Source: Spirochaetota bacterium (GTDB lineage Bacteria > Spirochaetota > Spirochaetia > Treponematales > Breznakiellaceae). Taken from it: a stretch of DNA of 8,326 nucleotides. The notes under the pieces are model-generated. The model did no database searches, was not told the DNA's origin, and worked only from the letters and a program-made list of their open reading frames with translations. A program made the position numbers and the translations under genes. Numbering within the stretch: position 1 is the stretch's first letter; each line of letters opens with the position of its first letter. Location of the stretch: NCBI GenBank assembly GCA_023398155.1, contig JAEWSV010000099.1, positions 1-8,326 on the forward strand, read 5' to 3'. Positions 1 through 5,656 of this stretch are shown here, one piece after another.

Positions 1-1435
1 GTCGAAGTATAGCGGCGATATCGGTCGATGTCCAAGGGCCGCCCGCCTCCATGCGATATTCCCCTCCCAGGGGAGTACGGGAGAGCCCCGGCGTTCCCTC
101 GGCCTGCGGGACGGCCGTAGCGACGAAATTGGCTATCAAGTCCGCGGCCTTCATGACGAAGAAACCGGGAGAGCGCGGCCGTTTCTTGAGTCCAGGCATC
201 ATGGCTGAATAGAGGGGGAACTCCTGTCCGATGTCGGAATAATCGAGCGGCCCGGCTCCCTCCACCGAGGCCAGGACGCAGGGGGCCTTGGCGGTCCTCA
301 AGGCGCGAAGCACGGTTACGTACCGCCCATCGCGCGAGGACGGCTCGGTTACGCGGTCGGATACGAGAAAGAGGGTCGGGACGGCCGGCGCCGGCACGGA
401 GCCCGTCCCGACGATGCGCTCGACCTTGAATCTTTTGAGAAGTTCTCTGAACAAGGGCGACAAAAAGGCCGCGGAATCCTTGGGGGCCGTCGTCTTCTCG
501 CTTCCTTCGGCTTGCAGGGCGGATAGTATAGGCCCTTCCACCGCGACCGCCGCCGCGATCGATGCGGCCTCGGAGGATGCGGCATAGATCGTAGCCGCAG
601 CGCCGCCGGAGCCGAATCCCGCCACCACGAGGCGATCGGCATCGATATCTTCGTACGGTCGTTCTTCCCGGACGGCGGCCTCCCGTACGTACTTGACGAG
701 GAAGGCGATATCGGTGGCGCGTTCGAGCTCGATAGCTGAACCCGCGCGGTTGGCGACGGCGAAGCGCTGCCCCCAGCCATAGGCTACAGCGCCGACAAGG
801 AAAGCCTTGATAGATGGATACACGCGCTCACCGTCCGGAAGATACGCGGGAAAATCCGAGCCGACGCGGGAAAAGGTCGCCGCCGAGAAACCTCGTTCAG
901 AAAGCGCTAAGCAAAGTCGGTTCATTACTTCGATCGAACCGGAAAGCGGCGGCGCGATGAGAATGAAAGGCCTTCCCGAACCGTTCGTTCCGCCGGCGGC
1001 GGCGGGAAAGAAGCGAAGGGACAAGTCTGCGTCCCGCGCCTCATCACGGATCAGCGCGGCGCGATAACCGGACTTTTCAATCCTAACGGCTTTGGGGGCG
1101 TACGTGATCGCGAACGCGCTTACCGCTCCCAAGAAGATAAGGCCAGCCGCGAGCCGGATAGTGCTGCGCTCACCGTAATCGTCGGTCCGGAGTCTCCGCA
1201 TAACGTCGAGGAGCCGCGGGATGCTTCCGAGAAATAGGATGAACGAGAACGCGAGCAGCGGCATGAATTCCGGGCGGAACCCATAGGCGGGGAATACCGC
1301 GATGGCAGCGACCATCGCTATCGTGGGCAACGCCGCGATCCCTTCGATTCCTTGGAACCGCTTCACGAAGGGGCGTATGATGGCGAGTAGAAGCATGGAA
1401 GAGATGATGAGCTCGAGTATTATCAGATCCTGCAC
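1..1435 (-). CDS. Membrane-anchored alpha/beta-hydrolase-like protein, partial (3' end outside window)
   Basis: An open frame of 478 codons runs without a stop from a GTG at 1435 off the left edge. It was found by reading the reverse strand directly. Four hydrophobic segments are visible at about residues 4-20, 33-51, 58-76 and 94-113, with Arg/Lys-rich loops at 21-27 and 79-94; by the positive-inside rule the rest of the protein lies outside the cytoplasm. From about residue 155 the sequence resembles an alpha/beta hydrolase of the dienelactone hydrolase or PAF-acetylhydrolase kind: a strand plus PPLSGS turn (156-167), a nucleophile-elbow-like VVAGFGSGG (270-278), a strand at 353-359 (PTLFLVS) and GAGPLDYSD (393-401). 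The elbow has Gly where Ser is expected, and the usual GxxH has Pro, so activity is doubtful. It follows the chemoreceptor gene in the same frame, 21 bases after its stop, and is probably cotranscribed. The start is uncertain: GTG has no well-spaced ribosome binding site. Fold confidence is moderate; no specific function is recognised. Confidence 0.72.
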   Translation of the reverse strand, partial: MQDLIILELIISSMLLLAIIRPFVKRFQGIEGIAALPTIAMVAAIAVFPAYGFRPEFMPLLAFSFILFLGSIPRLLDVMRRLRTDDYGERSTIRLAAGLIFLGAVSAFAITYAPKAVRIEKSGYRAALIRDEARDADLSLRFFPAAAGGTNGSGRPFILIAPPLSGSIEVMNRLCLALSERGFSAATFSRVGSDFPAYLPDGERVYPSIKAFLVGAVAYGWGQRFAVANRAGSAIELERATDIAFLVKYVREAAVREERPYEDIDADRLVVAGFGSGGAAATIYAASSEAASIAAAVAVEGPILSALQAEGSEKTTAPKDSAAFLSPLFRELLKRFKVERIVGTGSVPAPAVPTLFLVSDRVTEPSSRDGRYVTVLRALRTAKAPCVLASVEGAGPLDYSDIGQEFPLYSAMMPGLKKRPRSPGFFVMKAADLIANFVATAVPQAEGTPGLSRTPLGGEYRMEAGGPWTSTDIAAILR

Positions 1436-1456
1436 TTTCCGTACCGCGCGTCCGAT

Positions 1457-2320
1457 CTAGCGGCCGCCCTCCTTATCCAGAATCCGATCGAGGTTTCCGT
1501 AGGTCTTAAGCAGGGCGCCGAACACGACGCGCGTATCGGACAGGGAGGTCGATATCTCTTCAAGCGAAGATAATCCCGCGGTCAATGCGGAGCTCTCTTC
1601 ATGTATAGCGCCGGCGATCTGGCCGAGCAAGGCGCCGGCTTCGTCGATGGCTTTGGCGTTCTCGTGGTAACTCTCCAGGATTTCCCGGAACGACTCCCGG
1701 AACGCCGCCAACATGGTCGTAAAACCGCCGAGTTCCGAAGATATTTCTCCAACCACGTTTTGGAAATCATCGATCGTCGTCTCGATCGTTTTCGCGAAGT
1801 CGCCCGTTTGCCCGGCGAGCGATCGGACTTCGTTCGCGATGATGCGGAACCCCTTACCGACGGCGCCGGCGCGCGCTGCCTCGATCGACGCGTTGATCGC
1901 GAGGATGTTAGTCCGGTCGGAAACGTCCTTGATTTCGTCGGTCGCCGATGAGATGCTGGTCGCCTTTTCCGTCAACTGTACGAAAAGCGAAGAGAGGCGC
2001 CCGGCGCCCTCGGCCGCCCGATCGACATCCGAGACGCGTTTCCCGATTCCTTCACCCGTGTTGGCGTTTTTCGTCAGGATGCCGTCCATCATGTCATCGA
2101 TTCGATCCGCGTTCCGCGCCGTCGTTTGGCTCGTCGCGCGGATCTCCTCAAAAGCGGATACGATGGACGCGAGGCTCGACCCGATGACCTCCATATTGTG
2201 GTCGATGATATCCATCGACTTGAGGGTCACGGTATTGAGCACGATGCTCTTGTTATAGCCCTTGACGAACCGCCGGATCGCCAGAGCCTGATTCTCGAAA
2301 TTTCCTGAATCTTCGGGCAT
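1457..2320 (-). CDS. Soluble (cytoplasmic) methyl-accepting chemotaxis protein without sensor domain
   Basis: This is a chemoreceptor signalling domain that would form an antiparallel coiled-coil dimer and control the kinase CheA through CheW in the cytoplasm. The hallmark hairpin region lies at about residues 131-171 (DVSDRTNILAINASIEAARAG, then VGKGFRIIANEVRSLAGQ), matching the family's most conserved CheA/CheW-contact stretch. The arms on each side of the tip (near residue 151) are each about 130 residues, heptad-like and nearly symmetric. There is no transmembrane segment, HAMP, PAS or periplasmic domain, and no C-terminal CheR-docking pentapeptide; the end is LDKEGGR. The ATG start is supported by AGGTGA placed 3 bases upstream. 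It lies 7 bases after the ODP gene, whose product is the likely sensor for this receptor, as described for the T. denticola pair. The receptor class is near certain; the signal it carries is inferred from its neighbour. Confidence 0.93.
   Translation of the reverse strand: MPEDSGNFENQALAIRRFVKGYNKSIVLNTVTLKSMDIIDHNMEVIGSSLASIVSAFEEIRATSQTTARNADRIDDMMDGILTKNANTGEGIGKRVSDVDRAAEGAGRLSSLFVQLTEKATSISSATDEIKDVSDRTNILAINASIEAARAGAVGKGFRIIANEVRSLAGQTGDFAKTIETTIDDFQNVVGEISSELGGFTTMLAAFRESFREILESYHENAKAIDEAGALLGQIAGAIHEESSALTAGLSSLEEISTSLSDTRVVFGALLKTYGNLDRILDKEGGR
1468..1474 (-). promoter_or_regulatory. Consensus Shine-Dalgarno near the end of the chemoreceptor gene
   Basis: The reverse strand reads AAGGAGG at 1474-1468, inside codons 282-285 of the chemoreceptor gene. 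No ATG, GTG or TTG follows at normal distance. The first in-frame codon after the chemoreceptor stop is ATC at 1456 (11 bases after the motif), and the first usual start is GTG at 1435 (32 bases after). It may drive initiation of the membrane protein gene, or be a coincidence of Lys-Glu-Gly coding. Confidence 0.4.
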
Positions 2321-2323
2321 GGT

Positions 2324-2329
2324 TCACCT
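2324..2329 (-). promoter_or_regulatory. Ribosome binding site overlapping the ODP stop codon
   Basis: The reverse strand reads AGGTGA at 2329-2324, sharing two bases with the ODP TAG stop (2330-2328) and sitting 3 bases before the chemoreceptor ATG at 2320. The overlap suggests translational coupling, which would keep sensor and receptor amounts in step. Confidence 0.6.
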
Positions 2330-3104
2330 ACTGCTTGTAGATCGCGTCGATCTGGTCGATGCCGCACTCGAGGCGGCCGAACCAATCCAGGAAGCGGCCG
2401 ACGGCGGCGCCGCGGTACACACCGCCGTGCTGGGCGGCAATTAGCCTCGGCGAAAGGGCCGCCGCCGCCTTGGACCACCTCTGGGCGGCCTTATTCGAAG
2501 CCATGTACCGTTTGTGGAAGCCCTCGATATACGGCAGGACGGCGTCGAAATCGTCGATGTACAGCACTTCCTTTCCGGCGGGGAAAATCGCCGCGCCGAT
2601 ATCGCCCGAAAAAAGCACGCCCGAACGCTCATCGTAGGCGCTATAATTGCCGGTAGAGTGGAGGAAATGCGCCGGCAGGAAACGCAGCATCGATCCGGAA
2701 GGCAACCTGAGCGTCGGCCCCTTATCTTCGATGCCGAGGACGCGAGTTTGATCGACTATGCCGAAGTGAGGCAAGAAACGCAGCCAAAGCGAGCTCACGT
2801 AGATCTTCGCGTCGGTTACGCCCAGCCAAAGCGCGATACCGGAAGAAACGTCGGGATCCTGGTGGGAAAAGAAAATCGTATCGATCTTGTCCAACGATAT
2901 ATACCTGCTCGCGACGGCTACTACCCGGGCGAACAGATGGATCCCGCCGGGATCGAGTAGGTAGCCCCTCCCCTTATCGACGATGAGGTACTGATTGGTT
3001 TGGACGACGCCGGACACGGCTTCAGGATCCGCGCCGAGCCATACGAATTTGTGCTCCGCGTCCTCATAGAGGACGGTCCCGTTCACATCTCCAGCGGTAA
3101 TCAT
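2328..3104 (-). CDS. Oxygen-binding di-iron protein (ODP), metallo-beta-lactamase fold, putative O2/Fe chemosensor
   Basis: This is a single-domain protein of 258 residues related to the di-iron domain of flavodiiron proteins (FprA/NorV), without the C-terminal flavodoxin domain, so it is not expected to act as a self-contained oxygen or NO reductase. Visible ligand positions are H81, D83 and D85 in SHQDPDV, H146 in PAHFLHS, D168 in SGDIG and H226 in AAQHGG, with YLLDPGG at 48-54. Val86 takes the place of the second His of the HxExDH motif of flavodiiron proteins. Proteins of this type have been shown in Treponema denticola and Thermotoga maritima to bind O2 reversibly at a di-iron site and to act with a sensor-less cytoplasmic chemoreceptor on CheA. 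Here the chemoreceptor gene follows at 7 bases, which strongly supports that role. The ATG start has AGGAG 6 bases upstream (3115-3111). A generic metallo-hydrolase is the main alternative. Confidence 0.88.
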   Translation of the reverse strand: MITAGDVNGTVLYEDAEHKFVWLGADPEAVSGVVQTNQYLIVDKGRGYLLDPGGIHLFARVVAVASRYISLDKIDTIFFSHQDPDVSSGIALWLGVTDAKIYVSSLWLRFLPHFGIVDQTRVLGIEDKGPTLRLPSGSMLRFLPAHFLHSTGNYSAYDERSGVLFSGDIGAAIFPAGKEVLYIDDFDAVLPYIEGFHKRYMASNKAAQRWSKAAAALSPRLIAAQHGGVYRGAAVGRFLDWFGRLECGIDQIDAIYKQ

Positions 3105-3127
3105 GCGCGTCTCCTATCGTTCGGCTC

Positions 3128-3156
3128 TTGACGACCCGGTCCGTAGGTCGGATAGT
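3128..3156 (+). promoter_or_regulatory. Sigma-70-type promoter for the Lon-like protease gene
   Basis: TTGACG (3128-3133, five of six matches to the -35 consensus) is followed after exactly 17 bases by GATAGT (3151-3156, four of six matches to the -10 consensus). A start of transcription near 3163 would leave a leader of about 19 bases holding the AAGGAG ribosome binding site at 3168-3173. It lies in the 77-base divergent region shared with the ODP operon, for which I could not find an equally good promoter. Confidence 0.55.
3132..3150. repeat. Short inverted repeat inside the promoter spacer, possible operator
   Basis: CGACC at 3132-3136 and GGTCG at 3146-3150 are perfect inverted copies separated by 9 bases. 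Together they fill almost the whole spacer between the -35 and -10 elements, a position where a bound regulator would block polymerase. The arms are only 5 bases and the region is GC-rich, so chance is a serious alternative. Confidence 0.25.
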
Positions 3157-3181
3157 AAAATTCCCGTAAGGAGAACAGCCC

Positions 3182-5578
3182 GTGGATCGCCGCCCGTACG
3201 AACTATCCATCGAAGAGACCATCTTCGCTGTTACGTCCCCCGATTCCGTCGAGTATGAAGGCGAGGACGGCGCGGCCGTGATCGGCCAAGCGCGCGCTCT
3301 GGAGGCGCTCTCGCTCGGTCTCGGTATTCGCTCCAAGGGCTATAACGTTTTTATCATGGGTTCGCCCGGAACGGGCAGAAGAACGGCGCTTCTCAAGGCT
3401 TTAAAGAACTATACCGTACCTATAGGGCAACTGCAAGATATTGCGTACGTCACGAATTTCGCTTCTCCGCTCGAACCGCGCGCGCTGACGTTTCCCGCAG
3501 GAAAGGCGCGGGAGTTCAAGCGGAATATCCACGAACTAGTGGAAGACGTTAAACGCCTCGTCGCGATACACGCGGAAAGCGACTCCTTCAAAAGCAAGAA
3601 AAACGCTCTGCTCGCCGAGGTGGAAGAGACGGAAAATAAAACCCTCGCCGCTTTTGAAACTGAAGCTGCGGCCGAAGGTTTCCAAATCGTACAAACCATT
3701 CAAGACGATAGCGCTTCCACCGACTTGCTTCCCTTGAAAGACGGGAAGCCCGTATCGTTCGATGAGTTACAGTCGCTCGTCTCCGCCGGTTCCTTGCCCA
3801 AAGGAGACTGGAACGCGCTCAGGGAGAAGTATTACGGGCTCATGGATAAAATGAAGAGCACCTTCGATTCCCTCAAGCGGACGCGCACGGGCATCGATCG
3901 CAAGGTGGCGAAGCTTCGCCGGGAAATGCTGGAGCCGCATCTCGCCGTTCTGGTGAAAGGCCTAAAAACCTCTGCAGACAACGAGAAATTCATCTCCTGG
4001 CTCGATTCCCTTCAAGCCGATATCCTCGATCATCTTTTCTTCTTTGAAAAAGAGCAGCTGGACTCGCAGAACGCACGCCATCGACATAGTCCGGCTTTGA
4101 GCCGTTACGGCGTCAACATCCTCGCGGATCGTAGCGAATCCCCGGCCCCGCCGGTCGTCTTTGAGAATCGGCCTACGCTCGTCAACTTGGTCGGCTCGAT
4201 CGACCTAGGCCAAGAAATTGCTGAAGTAGCCCGATCCGGGTACCTCCGGATCCGCGGCGGGAGCATCCTCAAGGCGGCCGGAGGGGTCCTCGTCATCCGG
4301 GCCGAAGACATCGTCGATGACGATGACGCCTGGCCCTACCTTAAGCGCGTTCTCCAAACGGGCACCCTGGAAATCCAGGTCGCGCCCGGGCCTTTTTCCC
4401 CGCCCGCGCCCCTCAAACCGGAACCGATCGCCGTCAACCTCAAGGTGGTCATGATCGGCGGAGAGCTCAGCTATGACATCCTCTTCCAGTCCGACCCCGA
4501 TTTCCAGAAACTTTTTAAGGTTTGCGCGGAATTCGATTCCACCATGGACCGCACGCCCGATTCGGAACGCCGGTATTCGGCTTTCCTGCGCAAGATAATC
4601 GCCGAAGAGGGACTCCGACCCCTCACCGGCGAAGGCGCGGCCGCGGTATTGGAGCGCGCGGCCCGCGAAGCGCAGCACCGCGGAAAACTCAGCACTCGCT
4701 TTTCCGTGGTGGCCGACCTCCTCAGGGAGGCCGACTATTGGGCCTCGCGCGACGGTAAAACCGAACTCGATGCGGCGACCATTCGCCGAGCCGTGGAGGG
4801 CAGGGAGTACCTTCAGCGATTGCCCGAGGATAAGTTGGCGTCCATGATCCTTTCCGACGAGATCATCGTGGCGCTGGAAGGTACGGCGGTCGGTAAGGCG
4901 AACGGCCTGGCCGTCCACGATCGCGGATATTACGCGTATGGGCTTCCCGTCGTCGTTTCCGCCCGCGTCGCTCCGGGGGACGGCGGAGTAATCAACATAG
5001 AAGGCGAATCGGGCCTTTCGGGAGAGATATTCGATAAAGCGGTCCTCATCCTGTCCGGATATCTCCGCAGCCGCTACGCACGGGGCTTTCCGCTCTCCAT
5101 CACCGCGAGCGTTTGTTTCGAACAGATGTACACCGCTATCGACGGAGATTCGGCGACCGCGGTCCAACTCCTCGCCATCCTCTCGGCTATTTCTGGAGTC
5201 CCGCTTCGGCAGGATCTCGCGGTCACGGGCAGCGTTAATCAACTCGGGGACGTACAGCCCGTCGGGGGGGTCTCTGAAAAGATCGAGGGATTCCATTCCA
5301 TCTGCGCGAAACGCGGCCTTACGGGGACTCAAGGCGTCGTTATTCCGCGGCGGAACGTCAACAACGTGATCCTCTCCGACGTTGTCGAGGACGATGTCCG
5401 AGCCGGCCGCTTCCATATATACGCCATAGACAGCATCGACCAAGCCTTGGAAGTCCTCTGCGGCCGCGATGCGGGCGCGCGCGACGCCGGCGGACACTTC
5501 GCGGAGGGCTCGGTCAACGAGCTCGTTTCCCGAGAGCTGAAACGTATGGCGGACGTGATCAGGAAGTACGAAACCTAA
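3182..5578 (+). CDS. Lon-like AAA+ protease (AAA_32 plus Lon proteolytic domain)
   Basis: An intracellular ATP-associated serine protease of the Lon-like group whose N-terminal part is the AAA_32 domain; 798 residues is typical for this group and different from classical LonA. VIGQARALEAL (33-43) and the P-loop MGSPGTGRRT (59-68) open the ATPase region. A helical insertion with coiled-coil character spans about 105-300. The conserved RYGVNIL (308-314), NLVGSI (335-340), GGVLVIRAEDI (367-377) and the stretch around 421-457 (VVMIGGELSYDILF, FQKLFKV, FDSTMDR) follow in family order. The proteolytic domain covers about 555-760 with catalytic Ser657 in DGDSATA and Lys700 in GGVSEKIEGF, 43 residues apart as in E. 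coli Lon. The P-loop has Arg66-Arg67 in place of Lys-Thr. The GTG start is chosen because AAGGAG lies 8 bases upstream and the frame begins with the family's N-terminal pattern. It is divergent from the ODP operon and probably has its own promoter. Confidence 0.95.
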   Translation: MDRRPYELSIEETIFAVTSPDSVEYEGEDGAAVIGQARALEALSLGLGIRSKGYNVFIMGSPGTGRRTALLKALKNYTVPIGQLQDIAYVTNFASPLEPRALTFPAGKAREFKRNIHELVEDVKRLVAIHAESDSFKSKKNALLAEVEETENKTLAAFETEAAAEGFQIVQTIQDDSASTDLLPLKDGKPVSFDELQSLVSAGSLPKGDWNALREKYYGLMDKMKSTFDSLKRTRTGIDRKVAKLRREMLEPHLAVLVKGLKTSADNEKFISWLDSLQADILDHLFFFEKEQLDSQNARHRHSPALSRYGVNILADRSESPAPPVVFENRPTLVNLVGSIDLGQEIAEVARSGYLRIRGGSILKAAGGVLVIRAEDIVDDDDAWPYLKRVLQTGTLEIQVAPGPFSPPAPLKPEPIAVNLKVVMIGGELSYDILFQSDPDFQKLFKVCAEFDSTMDRTPDSERRYSAFLRKIIAEEGLRPLTGEGAAAVLERAAREAQHRGKLSTRFSVVADLLREADYWASRDGKTELDAATIRRAVEGREYLQRLPEDKLASMILSDEIIVALEGTAVGKANGLAVHDRGYYAYGLPVVVSARVAPGDGGVINIEGESGLSGEIFDKAVLILSGYLRSRYARGFPLSITASVCFEQMYTAIDGDSATAVQLLAILSAISGVPLRQDLAVTGSVNQLGDVQPVGGVSEKIEGFHSICAKRGLTGTQGVVIPRRNVNNVILSDVVEDDVRAGRFHIYAIDSIDQALEVLCGRDAGARDAGGHFAEGSVNELVSRELKRMADVIRKYET

Positions 5579-5589
5579 AAGGCCCATCC

Positions 5590-5619
5590 TTGCGGAGGGC
5601 TTGGTTCGGATGTTATACT
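5590..5619 (+). promoter_or_regulatory. Extended -10 promoter upstream of the HDOD gene
   Basis: TATACT at 5614-5619 matches five of six -10 bases and is preceded by TG and one base (5611-5613), the extended -10 arrangement. A weak -35 candidate, TTGCGG at 5590-5595, lies 18 bases upstream. Transcription would start near 5626, about 30 bases before the ATG at 5657, with AAAGGA (5645-5650) 6 bases before the start. This suggests the gene can be expressed independently of the protease gene. Confidence 0.55.
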
Positions 5620-5656
5620 GAGTGGACATCAAGTTCGTTCACAAAAAGGATAGGAC

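Noticed and set aside
349..780. 143-codon minus-strand open frame
   Set aside because: It is in a different frame from the membrane hydrolase-like gene that is open across the whole of 1-1435 and has family motifs; its Arg/Pro/Ser-rich composition is typical of a shifted frame.
807..1067. 86-codon plus-strand open frame
   Set aside because: It lies opposite the hydrolase-like gene and has a low-complexity Lys/Arg/Ser composition with no recognisable motif.
1713..2258. 181-codon plus-strand open frame opposite the chemoreceptor gene
   Set aside because: The minus strand holds the highly conserved chemoreceptor hairpin; the plus frame shows no domain.
2328..3104. Flavodiiron oxygen or NO reductase (FprA/NorV)
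   Set aside because: The protein ends at 258 residues with no flavodoxin domain, the HxExDH motif is altered, and a chemoreceptor gene follows, all of which fit ODP better.
3152..3157. TACTAT on the minus strand as a -10 element for the ODP operon
   Set aside because: It matches four of six bases but has no -35 partner at 15-18 bases, and overlaps the -10 of the plus-strand promoter.
5579..5602. Possible terminator hairpin after the protease gene (AAGGCCC pairing with GGGCTT)
   Set aside because: The stem is short with a bulge and an 11-base loop, and no run of T follows, so it does not meet the pattern of an intrinsic terminator.
4205..5632. 475-codon open frame on the minus strand opposite the Lon-like protease gene
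   Set aside because: The plus strand encodes a complete, motif-rich protease there. The antisense translation shows no recognisable domain and is a by-product of GC-rich codon use.
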